This document shows, in pieces, positions 10,722 to 20,761 of a stretch of 64,000 bases of DNA. The DNA is from AP-15 sp963832875. GTDB lineage: Bacteria; Pseudomonadota; Alphaproteobacteria; ATCC43930; CGMCC-115725. Every line of letters starts with the position of its first letter. Within the stretch, counting starts at the first letter, position 1. The translations under genes were made by a program, and so were the position numbers. The DNA is taken from assembly GCA_963832875.1 (NCBI GenBank), contig CAWHWB010000012.1:1-64000 (forward strand), written 5' to 3'. Under the pieces are notes generated by a model. The model was not told where the DNA came from, searched no databases, and was given only the letters and a program-made list of their open reading frames with translations.

Positions 10722-11916
10722 TTACGCGCTCGGCGATGTGAGCATTTTCTTCTCGAAGGGTTCTCGGAAAACGAGATGCGGCCATACCTGTTCCGCGTTC
10801 AACCCATCCCGCCTGATCAGGAGATCCTCAACCGCTTCCATTGCTCCCAGGCAAGTCGCTTCGAGCGGATCATCAAAGACCCAATACCCGCCGGGCACCA
10901 TATACGGCTGCGTCGCATCGTAGGCGGACTGGATCGCGCTGCGGATATCGCAGTCGATGTGACACAATGCCGTTTTCTTGAGCTCCCTCACGGCATGCGG
11001 CGCAGTATCTTCGAACCGGCCCTGCACGAAGTGGAGATTTCCTAAACCGATGTATTCCACGTATTGGCGAAGCTCCGGTAGATCGACGCCCTGAAAATCG
11101 CCGGCGTTATGCGCATCAACCGTCTTATCGGTTGGCGGCATTCCAGCGAACGTATCGAATGCCAGGACCTGCACGTTTGGTAAGAATCTTTGGGCGAGAG
11201 ACGCCATGAAAATGGCTGAACCCCCTTTGAACGATCCAAACTCGACGATGTGGCCGAACGGCAGATGAGTGGAAAAGAATTTGATCAATAAAAAGAGGTT
11301 TGCTAGCTTATCTTGCCTGACAATGGTCCGGCCGTCTACACGGTCAAGGGCCTCCTGAAAGTCAAAATCGCTTCTAATATTTTCCATAACATCAGATTTG
11401 ATTAGGCCAAGTGCCCGGCGGTAGCCTTCGTAAGGATTTCGCCCGCGAGAAATCCCATTCCGGACACTCACCGGTGGAAGATCAGAAACCGCGAACCCGT
11501 CACCATCTCGCGTGGGAGTGCATTCGCCGCGAATTTCCACAGCCTGAACCGCCGCCACGAATTCGGACGGGCAAAAGAGCCGAATTTCGGCCCGCCCCAC
11601 GCGATCGGCGCAACTGAAGGCAAGCGAGGCTGTCATGTTCTTATCCACCAGTTGCTCGGCATAAACGCGTCGCCTCGCCAGCACCTCGCGCCCGGTGTCG
11701 ACACAAACGTCGAGGGTGGCGGAGCCTTTCGGCGGAAATCGCCGGATCGAATTTGATCGTTGCCTCGTATTTGCCGGGAAACAAATGTATATAAGGTCCG
11801 TACAACATTGTCCCGGTCCTGGAGCCGTCTACGCGGATCCGATCTTGCTCTCGTACGCCGATGCCGGTGAGCAGGCGCGGATCGTTAGCGACAAATCGGC
11901 GAAGCATTTTCGGCAT
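10722..11916 (-). pseudogene. TylF/MycF-type methyltransferase with N-terminal beta domain, one frameshift
   Basis: The C-terminal 230 residues are a TylF-like macrocin/sugar O-methyltransferase: VEFGSFKGGSAIFMA (motif I), LAFDTFAGMP, ALCHIDCDI (metal-binding Asp) and YWVFDDPLEATCLGAMEAV. The N-terminal part, starting MPKMLRRF and including LYGPYIHLFPGKYEATIKFD, is in another frame. The shift lies near 11730, where the protein resumes as GSATLDVCVDTGREVL. This N-terminal piece looks like a carbohydrate-binding beta-sandwich. The start is the ATG at 11916, preceded by AGAGGAG six bases away. It probably methylates a sugar of the glycan produced by the cluster. Confidence 0.75.
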
Positions 11917-12033
11917 AGGACTGCTCCTCTTAACACTGGCCAGCCGGCGCACGTAAATACCATCAGCAGCAACCCACTTGTGTTTCGCCACCGTCCCAAT
12001 GCTGAGGTCCAGCGTCTCAGACAGCCTCGCTGC

Positions 12034-12859
12034 TCATTTTATGGTCCATGATGGCTCTAAGATTTTCTCTAACACCAGCTCGATTTCATAACAGCCAACA
12101 GCGTGTTTTTCGGGACCGATTGCGTAATTGTATCCATGATCGTTCTCGCGTACATGGCGGATGCGGAAGGTATTGGGCTCCAATGCCTCTTCGAATTCGG
12201 CCACGAGGCAGCTTCGCGGTATAAAACCGTTTATGGTCCGTGTTATAGCGACTTGGCGGAAATAACTTCTTTTCGTATAGGTCTCGGCTCGGTACAATGC
12301 AGACTATGAAGCCGCCAGCTTTGACGACCCGATGCCAATCGCGGATCACCTCTTGGTAAAATTGAATGTGCTCGAGGCAATGACTTGAGAAAACGCAATC
12401 GACTGAATTGTCTGGCCACGGCAAATGGAGACCGTCATATCCGGGATAATTTAAATCAACTCCTGTTGCGCCCGGTAAAGATGTCCTCTCGTCGGGATTG
12501 GCGTAGCCCGTAAATCCAATGTCGAGAACGACCTCCCCGCGACAATACCGAGCGAAAAACCCATCCAAAAGTCTGATCGCAAAGGCCTTGCCCGCCTCCG
12601 TCGGCGGCGGAACAAATTCTGCAAAACGCGCCGCATCGTCGGCGCCGTGGCCGGCCTGCTGCAAGATGTTGGCCAGCCCTCGACCCGAACGGCTAAGTTT
12701 ATTCCTGAATTCGGCGCTACCTATAAATTCGAGCGCAATTTCGTGTGGCGACTTTCCTTCACCAAGCCTCGATACATAATATAGCAGCCCTTCGGGATCC
12801 GGATCTCGATTAAGGAGCGCGCGGTATAGTATACGCACGGTGGTGTGGTTGTCTAGCAT
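12034..12859 (-). pseudogene. DUF4214-methyltransferase fusion, one frameshift
   Basis: The N-terminal about 60 residues are a DUF4214 domain (VRILYRALLNRDPDPEGLLYYVSRLGEGKSP.. EFRNKL). A class I methyltransferase follows, with VLDIGFTGYANP as a weak motif I, VDLNYPGYDG and VDCVFSSHCLEHIQFYQEVIRDWHRV. Near 12225 the frame changes, and the C-terminus (SCLVAEFEEALEPNTFRIRHV..) ends at 12034. I place the start at the ATG at 12859 (MLDNHTT): the 45 upstream residues overlap the GT9 gene and carry no domain. DUF4214 is common in exopolysaccharide and S-layer related proteins, and a second copy lies in the next gene. A sugar methyltransferase is the likely role. Confidence 0.7.
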
Positions 12860-12866
12860 GTCGATA

Positions 12867-14049
12867 TCATCGATGTTCAATTCCAGATCCTCTCCAGAGT
12901 CCAGCGAGGTTCGAGGCGGGAACACTTGAAGGCACTGTTCGCCCGGTCGCGTTATCGCGCGTTTCGCTGCGTCCGCTCGAAGCGAGAGGAACACGCGCTC
13001 GCAACTCGATTGCCTCGGCAGCGACGCGCGCGGGCAGGATATCCATACACCGCCTGCCCCACTGACATTCCTCGATGGTGCTAAGGAAACATGGGGAACA
13101 GGAAACGTTTCCGCGCAGCGTCACGACCTGTGGCCCAACTGGACGAAAGCTATCGACATTCGTCTGTCCCGAATAGATGCAGATCGTCGGCACACCCATC
13201 TGCGCCGACATATGAGTCGTGCCGGTCTCCGCCACCGATGAACAGATCAAGCCCGGCGAAAACGGGAGGGATATCGGCGATCGGGAGGGTTCCGGCCAAG
13301 ATCGACGACATCCGCTTTCGGCAAAGATGTGGCGATGAATTGCGTGTCGGGGCGATCGGCGTTGCCGCCGATTAGAACGATCCGCAATCCCTCCGCACAT
13401 AATAGCCGCGCCAGTTCGGCGAAACGCTCGCGCCCCCAGGATCTGAGCTCATTCCGCGTGCCGGGGGAGATCCCCGCGATGATCCCGTCCTTGAACTGCC
13501 GCACCGGGGCTCGCCCGTTTAACAGCCCATCGCGCGCGCTGCCGGCCGGCTGCCGAACGTCCATACAACCGCCGCGGCCAACGCGGAAGTGCGGGCCCCC
13601 ATATGCGCAACCATTTCAGCCTCGCCACCCATCGGCAGCGCCAGGTCGAGCGAGACCTCATCGTCCTCGTAACCGGCGCGGTAAGTGGCGTCAGTATGCG
13701 ACAGCAAAATCCGGTTATCGTCGAAATACCGCAAATCAACTGCGAGATCATAGGACTGAGCGCCAGCGACCCGTATTTCGCAAGTCCACGCTTGATCACG
13801 GCTTCTTTATCGTAGTTGGTCGTGGTATCCGGATAAAAATCGAAGCCAAGAATGTGATCAAATAATCCCAATTGTTCCGCGATAGATGTATTCCACGGGC
13901 CGCAGACCAGAGTTATCTCCGCCTTTGGCCAGGTATCGCGGATCAAGCGAAAAGCGTCGAGCGACATCACGAAGTCGCCGATATGGTCGAGCTTCAGCAA
14001 CAGAGATGCGAGGGCGATCCTCCCGCCCCCACACCTGGTGGCGAATGAC
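12867..14049 (-). pseudogene. GT9 (heptosyltransferase-like) glycosyltransferase, several frameshifts
   Basis: ADP-heptose:LPS heptosyltransferase fold spread over several frames. The pieces in order are RIALASLLLKLDHIGDFVMSLDAFRLIRDTWP (nucleotide-fold start), YDLAVDLRYFDDNRILL, a linker, GIIAGISPGTRNELRSWGRERFAELARLL, IVLIGGNADRP, and MGVPTICIYSGQTNVDSFRP with a final PCFLSTIEECQWGRRCMDIL. Frame changes are needed near 13755, 13560, 13290 and 13230, so at least four indels. The cysteines of the last motif match the usual CxxC...C pattern of GT9 C-termini. It is contiguous with the GT4/DUF4214 gene and may have been one polypeptide with it. The state is too damaged to be active unless the indels are errors. 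Confidence 0.7.
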
Positions 14050-15709
14050 TTCGATAACGGGGTCCGATGGCGGAGGGGCAGGCGACGGACGCGATTTTGC
14101 GGCCGCTTTTCGAACGATTGCGATATTCCGTGGAGTTCAGGAATTCCGCTACCAACTCGTGCGGCGCGCGCCCCGCCCTCAGCCCGTTCAGATAGGTCGC
14201 GAAGCCTCGTGGTCGGGCTCGCGTTCGTGGAAAATGCGGTACAGATTTTCAACAAAGGTTTCGTCATATGGTCGGTTCGGGTTTTTGTCCGCCAGCTTCC
14301 GTCGGTCCGTATCGTGTGTGATGGCCTGACCCGCGCCGCGCTGCCGCCGAGCAAACGCCCTTTCGTTCTTCGCGATGCTGTCGGCGACAGCGACCAGATC
14401 CTTGTGTTCCGGCGCGACCGACGGTCCGTATCTGCCGCGATCTTTTGTAACAGCACCGAAATATCGCGGCTTTTCCCGTTGGACGGCTCCGAGCGGAGGA
14501 GACGCTTGTTCGATCGCGCTCAAGGAGAGCTGCGCCGAATGGTCCCAGCTGAACCGCTTTGACCAATCCCGCGCATGGTCTTTCAATGACCGCAAAAATT
14601 CTGCGTCGGTCAACGCCCGTTCGATCAGCGCCGCGATGCTCCGATCGGAATGCGGGTCGAACAGCGCGTCTTTACGGCCGATCACCTCCGGTATGCTGGT
14701 TGTGTTCGATCCGATCGTTGCCGCGCCGCAGGACATGGCTTCAAGCGCCGGGAGCCCAAAGCCTTCGTGAAACGAAGGCATCACATAGAGCGTGCAATGT
14801 GAATAGAGGCAAGCGAGCTCGCTGTCGGAGACATGACCGGCGAAGGCCAATGCGTCCGGGCCCAAGCCCGCCCTCGTGGCGAGCCGGCGCAAAACGGCTC
14901 GTTCGTTGGCGTCATGATCGCCGACCAGCACCAGCTGATGCGCGTCGCGCACTGCTTTCGGCAAGAGACCGAAGGCGCGGATCAGCCCGTCAAAGTTTTT
15001 TCGCGGCTCGATCTTGCTCGCATGCATGACGAACTTGCCGCGCACGCCGATCCGTCGCAGCAGGGCCTTCGCCGCTTCCGGCTTGATATTTGCCTTTGTG
15101 AAACATTCGTCGGCGGCCGAGGACACCGAGATAGCGCGGTTGACGTCGAACCCGAGCGCATCGACCGCCTCGCGCCGCGCCGAATCGGAAACCGCCAGGA
15201 TCAGGTCCGCCCTGCGCAAGTAGTCGATTTTCGAAAAGTACCATTTCCGTGCCGTCGGGTCGCCGAGATAGGTCTCCGGGTCCAGGAATGGGATCAGGTC
15301 ATGCAGAATGACCGCGGTTCTCGTCGCGGTTTCGAGGCGTCCGATCGAGACGATCGCGGGATCGGCCGGGCCCTCGAACAGGCTGGTGATCAGCACCCAA
15401 TCCGGGGCCAAGGAGTCGATCATCCATTCGCGGATCAGTTCGGCGGCCTCGATACGCCAGGAGTTTTCCGCGCCAGCGCGCGACCGGCGACGGCACCGCG
15501 AATACCACGATGTTCTCGGCCGGCAGGATCGTGGAGAAGTCGCGGCGGAGCGGCTCGATCGTGTCTTCGAACAGGCCGTTCAGCAGGATCATGACCTCGT
15601 GCTCGCCGCGGTTCTTGATGATGGATTTGGCGCGCGCCAGCGAGGAGCGGCCGATGCCGCGAAACCGGCTGCCCGTCTGTGCGCCTTGAAGATCGATCAG
15701 AAGCCGCAT
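14050..15709 (-). pseudogene. GT4 glycosyltransferase followed by a DUF4214 domain, frameshifted
   Basis: The start is the ATG at 15709 with GGGGAAGGGG just upstream. The N-terminal frame reads MRLLIDLQGAQTGSRFRGIGR, a GT-B acceptor-side opening. Near 15470 the protein shifts to a second frame, which holds AVILHDLIPFLDPETY, FVMHASKIEPRKNFDGLIRAF, DALAFAGHVSDSELACLY and the donor-site motif PSFHEGFGLPALEAMSCGA. Near 14200 one T is missing from a short T run and the next frame reads EAFATYLNGLRAGRAPHELVAEFLNSTEYRN, a DUF4214 domain continuing from NLYRIFHEREPDHEA. No stop or intergenic gap separates this from the GT9 region. It probably adds a hexose to a surface polysaccharide. Confidence 0.75.
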
Positions 15710-15732
15710 TCCCCTTCCCCCGCCCGGCGCGG

Positions 15733-18700
15733 TTACGCCATTGCCGTTAGCAGCTGTTGGTAGATCTCGCCGGCGCGCGCATCGAGAAAGCGCAAATCAT
15801 CGGCGTCGTGCGCATTGCTCCCCCCTCCGGCCGGCCCACCCGACCCGGTCGTCCCCGCCGCGCCGGGGCGCAGCTCGTGCACCCGATCCCCGAGCGCCGC
15901 GGCTTCGCGCCGCGCCGCGGCGTTGGCCGGGTTGATCTGCGCCGCGCGTTGATAATGGGCCGCCGCCGCTGCGAAATCTCGTCGCAATTTCTCCAAATGG
16001 CCGATCTGCAAGTGCAGATCGTCGTCGAGCGGGTTTACCTCGAGCGCACGGTAATAGGCCTGCGCCGCCCGATCGAGGTCGCCCATCTCCTTCCGGGCGT
16101 GGCCGAGCTGCACGGTGATGTCGAAAGCGCTCGGGTCGGCGGTGACGAACTCCTGATAGAGCTTGGCCGCCTCCGGCCAATCCCGCCGGTCGCGGGCCGC
16201 ATCGGCAGCGTCTCGCAGCGAACGCAGCTGCGCGATATCGGGATTTGCCGAGAGCCCGTGCAGCTGGGCCAAGTGCATCGGCAGCCAACCGAGCCCCGCC
16301 AGCTCCTCACTCGCGGCGGACATATCGGGATCGAGTGCGAAGGCCCGCAGATAGGCCGCTTGCGCCGCCATCGTCCTGCCCTGGAGCTTTAAGACATGCC
16401 CGAACTGCAGATGCGTATCCGCGATATTCGAGACGCAGGCTAGCGATTGACGGTACGCCGCTTCGGCTTCCGGCAAGCGGCCGGATTCCTTCAGCGCATG
16501 GCCGTATTGCACCCAGCATGGTGCGTCGAGCGGATCGCGTGCGAGCGCTTTGTGATAATGGCGGGCGGCAAGCCGCCATTGTTTCGCATCGCGCGCTCGA
16601 TCCCCTCTGACGACGGCGCCGGTTTTCATCGCGTGGCCAAATCCGAGCATCGCAGATCCCAGAATGCCGCGCGGGCCGCGCTTTTGCGTCGCGACAACAG
16701 CCGCCGTCGAGGCGGCGGTCATCAACTCGTGCCCGACTTGCTTCGTCGCGGAGAAATCTCTTTGCAGCGCTGCGATCTCTCCCTTCAGTGCCCCTATCGC
16801 TGAACCGTGCTCGGCTTTTTCCTCCGCAGCGGTCGCAAGTTGCCTCCGCCGGGCCTCGATTTCCTGCTCCGCCTCGGCAAGTCTTGCCTCGCTTTCCCGA
16901 CGCGCCTCGGCGTGCGTTGCCTCGAGGCGGCGAATTTGGCGGTGCGCCGCGACGGCCGCGGCGCGTTCGGCCTTGACTTCAACCCGAACGGCTTCCAGCT
17001 CTCCTACTCGCTCGTCCCTCTCCCGCTCTATGCGGTTGAAAGCACGCCGCAAGCTCTCGAGATCGCCGCGAAGCGCAAATTCAGCCGCGCCGCGCTGACG
17101 CATCTCTGTGTCAGCTTGGTCGATGTCAGCACGCAATCGCGCAATCTCGGCCTGCGCTTGAGCAAAGCCGGCCTCTGCCGCACTCGCACGCGCTTCGGCA
17201 GCTGCCGCTGCGGCGTCGCGCTCGCCGATCCGCGCCCGCAAGCCGGCGGCTTCGGCCTCGACTTGCGCCACGGCTGCCGCATGCTCGTCCCGTTCACGCA
17301 CCAAATCGGCAAACCGTTCGCCCTGCGCCGCGAGTTCGTGTTGGATTTCAGCCAAGCCGGCCTCGGCTGCACCGGCTCTGGCTTCGGCAGCTGCTGCGGC
17401 GGCGCCGCGCTCGCCGATCCTTGCCCGCAAGCCGGCGGCTTCGGCCTCGACTTGCGCCACGGCTGCCGCATGTTCGTCCCGTTCACGCACCAAATCGGCG
17501 AACCGTTCGCCCTGCACCGCAAGTTCGTGTTGGACTTCGGCCAAGCTCGCCTCCGCCCCGGCCGCTCTCGCTTCGGCCGCCGCTGCCGCGGCATCGCGCT
17601 CGCCGATGACCGCTTGCAGCTTCTCCTTTTCTTTAGCCAGAGCGTTGAATTGTTGACGCGCCGGTTCCAGATAACTGTTCCTCGAAATCTCCGAGTACAT
17701 TCCTTCGAGCAGCTGTTCTGCGTATTGAAGCGACTCTGAATTTACCTGACCTTTTGGCACCATACCAGCAGCAACTCGGATATGCCGCTCGATATGATTT
17801 CGGTTGATGACACTATGATCGGCAGTCGTGAAACGAAAACTTTCCTTTGCATCAGCCAGACTAAGCTGCAATCCGGTCATTTCCCGGAGCTCACGTGTCA
17901 TAGATTGCCTGTAGCCGCGATCTCTAGCAAGTTGGGTCGAATCGATGGTCAAGTCAGCCGCCCGCGCGGCTTGAAGATATAGGTAAATATGCATTGCTGC
18001 AAAAATCGTGAAAAGATCGCTGTCGGACAGCGATGCCAGTACTTGATCGGTTCTCTGTTCCCACGATGGCGCCGCAAGCATCAATTCTCCATCACTCGCC
18101 GGAGCCCAGTGGCCAAGGTAAAAGTCACGCAAATTTTCAAAAAACGGGTCATGATTATCAATAACCCTAAATATAGATTGGATGAAATACCAATTACCTA
18201 TCTGCCGATGATGGGAATATGAGGCCCACTGCGCCCAAAGATTTCTAGTTATCAGCAGGTGTGTACCAGGAAAATGCTCTTTGATCGGGTGAATTCTACC
18301 GAGCGATCGGGAAAACGCAAATACCGGAATTTGGTGCCGCCGGTGCGCATACCGGATCAAAAATGCTAAATATTTTAACTCACTGGGACGCAGCTCACCT
18401 CGCAGCCCACCAATGGGGATAAACCAGTCGTAAGACATTTCCGGCCGAAACAGCCGCACGCCACCGGATTTTCGAATTAAGCCAATATATTCGCGCCAAT
18501 AGGAGACGCTGCTGGGATGTCCCAACTCCCACGACTGCGGACCGAGCTGGACGGCGTCGCCAGCGGTCAGGGTCGCTAGGATCTCGTTGAACGGCTCATA
18601 AAAGCAAATCGTCTCCGGGAAATGCCGAAAGAGAAGAGAAAACCAGGTTTTCCCGGTGCGCCAACTCGAGTGTATGAAACAGGGGGAATTGGACGAAGCC

Positions 18701-18807
18701 CCTAACTTCCGCAGCTCCCGAAACTGTTCGGGCGCAGAGCTTCCTCGTGGCTCGCCGAATGGGGCTTGAACAGGGGCGTCTAATCCAGCCATGTGTCGTC
18801 TCGTCAT
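15733..18807 (-). CDS. Sulfotransferase / coiled-coil / TPR fusion protein (1024 aa)
   Basis: The domain order differs from the usual single-domain enzyme. Residues about 1-330 look like a sulfotransferase: PCFIHSSWRTGKTWFSLLFR near 43 fits the PAPS 5'-phosphosulfate loop, and LLITRNLWAQWASY near 184 the 3'-phosphate region. Residues about 390-690 are an Ala/Glu/Arg-rich coiled coil with 63-residue tandem repeats. Residues about 740-980 hold two blocks of TPRs (WVQYGHALKESGRLPEAEAAYRQSL; LHLQIGHLEKLRRDFAAAAAHYQRA). The C-terminal LDARAGEIYQQLLTAMA is a short helical tail. It begins the - strand glycan run and ends 24 bases before the GT4 gene. A membrane-peripheral sulfotransferase scaffold is a fair inference. 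The start could also be the ATG at 18792. Confidence 0.75.
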   Translation of the reverse strand: MTRRHMAGLDAPVQAPFGEPRGSSAPEQFRELRKLGASSNSPCFIHSSWRTGKTWFSLLFRHFPETICFYEPFNEILATLTAGDAVQLGPQSWELGHPSSVSYWREYIGLIRKSGGVRLFRPEMSYDWFIPIGGLRGELRPSELKYLAFLIRYAHRRHQIPVFAFSRSLGRIHPIKEHFPGTHLLITRNLWAQWASYSHHRQIGNWYFIQSIFRVIDNHDPFFENLRDFYLGHWAPASDGELMLAAPSWEQRTDQVLASLSDSDLFTIFAAMHIYLYLQAARAADLTIDSTQLARDRGYRQSMTRELREMTGLQLSLADAKESFRFTTADHSVINRNHIERHIRVAAGMVPKGQVNSESLQYAEQLLEGMYSEISRNSYLEPARQQFNALAKEKEKLQAVIGERDAAAAAAEARAAGAEASLAEVQHELAVQGERFADLVRERDEHAAAVAQVEAEAAGLRARIGERGAAAAAAEARAGAAEAGLAEIQHELAAQGERFADLVRERDEHAAAVAQVEAEAAGLRARIGERDAAAAAAEARASAAEAGFAQAQAEIARLRADIDQADTEMRQRGAAEFALRGDLESLRRAFNRIERERDERVGELEAVRVEVKAERAAAVAAHRQIRRLEATHAEARRESEARLAEAEQEIEARRRQLATAAEEKAEHGSAIGALKGEIAALQRDFSATKQVGHELMTAASTAAVVATQKRGPRGILGSAMLGFGHAMKTGAVVRGDRARDAKQWRLAARHYHKALARDPLDAPCWVQYGHALKESGRLPEAEAAYRQSLACVSNIADTHLQFGHVLKLQGRTMAAQAAYLRAFALDPDMSAASEELAGLGWLPMHLAQLHGLSANPDIAQLRSLRDAADAARDRRDWPEAAKLYQEFVTADPSAFDITVQLGHARKEMGDLDRAAQAYYRALEVNPLDDDLHLQIGHLEKLRRDFAAAAAHYQRAAQINPANAAARREAAALGDRVHELRPGAAGTTGSGGPAGGGSNAHDADDLRFLDARAGEIYQQLLTAMA
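17227..17604 (-). repeat. 189-bp tandem repeat (two full copies plus a partial third)
   Basis: Two near-identical 189-bp units, 17416-17604 and 17227-17415, encode 63-residue blocks starting GERDAAAAAAEAR or GERGAAAAAAEAR and ending with VEAEAAGLRARI. A partial third copy continues to about 17150 before diverging. The repeat lies inside the coiled-coil region of the sulfotransferase/TPR gene and keeps the frame. Such units often vary in copy number between strains. Confidence 0.85.
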
Positions 18808-19121
18808 CCTTCACAACTCTAAGCGCCTGGGAGGAGCCCAGTCCGCCCACCGCAGCGCACCGACCGTCGTCGTGGCGGCGATCGATACGGAATTCTATTG
18901 CTCGCCGAGCGCAACGCAACTGAGCGGCTCGCCATTTGATATCGCGGCGAGGGTGATGTGCCCAGGTAGCGCACGTGGCGAGCGACAACCAAGTTCTTCT
19001 ATGTCGCTAGCCCATCTTATTCACCGGCGGCCGGCGGACGTCATCTTAAGCGCTTGATTTAGTGAATAGAAGGGGTGTCGAAACCATCCATTTTGACCGG
19101 ATCGAGGCTGCCACACCCGCC
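18808..19121. other. Intergenic region between the glycan run and the IS cluster
   Basis: No supported gene. An open frame on + (18791-19057) has no recognisable content and overlaps the start of the sulfotransferase gene. This stretch should contain the promoter of the - strand glycan run, but no convincing -35/-10 pair stood out. Confidence 0.4.
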
Positions 19122-19190
19122 ATGACCGACGATACGCTGCTGCCCTTCGCCTTTCAAGCCGTGGCGCGCAAGAAGGTGACCGCCGCCTTC
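19122..19190 (+). pseudogene. IS1380-family transposase N-terminal fragment
   Basis: The ATG at 19122 opens MTDDTLLPFAFQAVARKKV followed by TAAF, the characteristic beginning of IS1380-type transposases (normally followed by DGGRLTSDGG). Similarity stops there and the DNA runs straight into IS3 orfA codons in another frame. The left end of the IS1380 element is not identified. Confidence 0.65.
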
Positions 19191-19498
19191 GGTATGCAGC
19201 TGAGGTCCGCGAGCGGGCGGTGCGGATGGTGCTGGAGCACGCGGGCGGTCATGCCTCGCAAGGGGAAGCGATCGGCTCGATCGCGGCGAAGATCGGCGGT
19301 TCGGGAGAAACGCTACGCAAATGGCTGCGGCAGGCGAAGCGAGACCGTGGCGTGCGGGCTGGCCCGACGAGCGCGGAGCAGGCGCGGATCAAGGCCCTGG
19401 AGCGGGAGGTTCGAGAACTGCGCCAGGCCAATGAGATCCTGCGCAAGGCGTCGGCCTATTTTGCCATGGCGGAGCTCGACCGCCGCTCGAAGCCATGA
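19190..19498 (+). pseudogene. IS3-family OrfA (HTH protein), 5'-truncated
   Basis: The frame from the CGG at 19190 reads RYAAEVRERAVRMVLEH.. ETLRKWLRQA.. RIKALEREVRELRQANEILRKASAYFAMAELDRRSKP. This is the usual helix-turn-helix plus leucine-zipper OrfA of IS3 elements. The normal first residues are missing because the sequence is fused to the IS1380 fragment. An ATG at 19220 exists but lies inside the HTH region and is probably not the native start. The stop at 19496-19498 overlaps the orfB start, as expected for -1 programmed frameshifting. Confidence 0.85.
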
Positions 19499-20398
19499 TT
19501 GCCTTCATCGACGAGCACCGCCCGGTCTATGGGGTCGAGCCGATCTGCCATGTGCTGCCGATCGCCCCGTCGACCTTTCTACAAGCATGCCGCCCGGCGG
19601 CGCGACCCTGCGCGCCTGTCGGCGCGGGCGCGGCGGGACGGCTTCTTGCGAGCCGCGATCCGCCGGGTCTGGGAGGGGAATTTCCGGGTCTACGGCGTGC
19701 GCAAGGTCTGGCGGCAGCTCGGCCGGGAGGGAATTGCGGTGGCGCGCTGCACGACCGCCCGGCTGATGCGGCAGATGGGGCTGTCGGGCGCAATCCGCGG
19801 CACAGCAGTAAAGACGACGATCAGTAACCCCGCCGCACCCTGCCCGCGCGACAAGGTGAACCGCCAGTTCCGGGTACCGCGGCCGAATGCGCTGTGGGTG
19901 GCGGACTTCACCTATGTCGCGACCTGGCAGGGGTTTGTCTACGTCGCCTTCGTCATCGATGCCTTCGCCCGCCGCATCGTCGGCTGGCGGGTCTCGCGAT
20001 CGGCCGAGACCGGCTTTGTCCTCGATGCTCTCGAACAGGCGCTCTACGACCGGCGCCCCTTCCTTCACGGCCTGGTGCACCATAGCGATCGTGGCAGCCA
20101 GTACGTCTCGATCCGCTATGCCGAGCGGCTTGCCGAGGCCGGCATCGAGCCGTCGGTCGGCAGCGTCGGCGACAGCTACGACAACGCCCTGGCCGAGACG
20201 GTGATCGGGCTGTTCAAGACCGAGGTGATCCGCCGGCGTGGTCCCTGGCGCCATGCCGAGGCGGTGGAGTTCGCCACCCTCGAATGGGTCGACTGGTTCA
20301 ACCATCGGCGCCTGCTCGAGCCCATCGGCAACATCCCTCCCGCCAAAGCCGAGGCGCGTTACTATGCCCAGATCGCCGGTCAGGCCATGGCCGCCTAA
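19495..20398 (+). pseudogene. IS3-family OrfB (DDE integrase-type transposase), one extra frameshift
   Basis: The N-terminal frame from the ATG at 19495 reads MIAFIDEHRPVYGVEPICHVLPIAPST. Near 19580 one extra T puts the rest (FYKHAARRRDP..) in the next frame. The catalytic rve core is complete: WVADFTYV (first Asp), VHHSDRGSQY (second Asp) and YDNALAETVIGLFKTEV (Glu), with a C-terminal EWVDWFNHRRL. The N-terminal shift is additional to the programmed OrfA/OrfB shift, so a full fusion transposase is unlikely unless the extra T is an error. Its left inverted repeat is absent, so this copy is probably immobile. Confidence 0.85.
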
Positions 20399-20411
20399 CT
20401 CGAGCAAAATC

Positions 20412-20437
20412 GCCTCCGGAAAACCCGGTGCGGTTCA
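20412..20437 (+). repeat. Right inverted repeat of the IS3 element
   Basis: GCCTCCGGAAAACCCGG followed by TGCGGTTCA matches the usual right terminus of this IS3 subgroup (outside end ...CGGTTCA, complement TGAACCG). The matching left end is not found upstream of orfA. The istA fragment starts directly after it. Confidence 0.7.
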
Positions 20438-20684
20438 CGGTCTTGCCACGCGATCCCTGGGGACGGCCGGCGCTGGCATAAAGCATCGCCTCCAGCGCCC
20501 GGTCGCTCAGTGCCGGTGGCAGCGGCCAGCCAAGCTGCGCGGCGGCAATCCGCTCGAGGGTGAGCGCGACGGTGCTGCGCGCCACCCCGATCGAGCGCGC
20601 GATGGCTCGCTCGGTGACGCCGCCTTCGCACTTGAGGCGCAGAATCTCGCGTATCCGTCGCATCGACACTCTCTCGGCTGGCAT
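20438..20684 (-). pseudogene. IS21-family IstA N-terminal fragment
   Basis: From the ATG at 20684 the translation MPAERVSMRRIREILRLKC.. ERAIARSIGVARSTVALTLERI.. SDRALEAMLYASAGRPQGSR is the HTH-containing N-terminus of IS21 IstA. It ends abruptly at the IS3 right inverted repeat (20437), showing that the IS3 copy inserted into or recombined with istA. The remaining catalytic part and istB are missing. Confidence 0.8.
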
Positions 20685-20761
20685 CGGCTCCCTCGCTCGT
20701 CATGGTCACGACGAGCACAGAGCCCTCGCGCCCAGCGGTCGAGCGATCGCCACCCCAAGGG

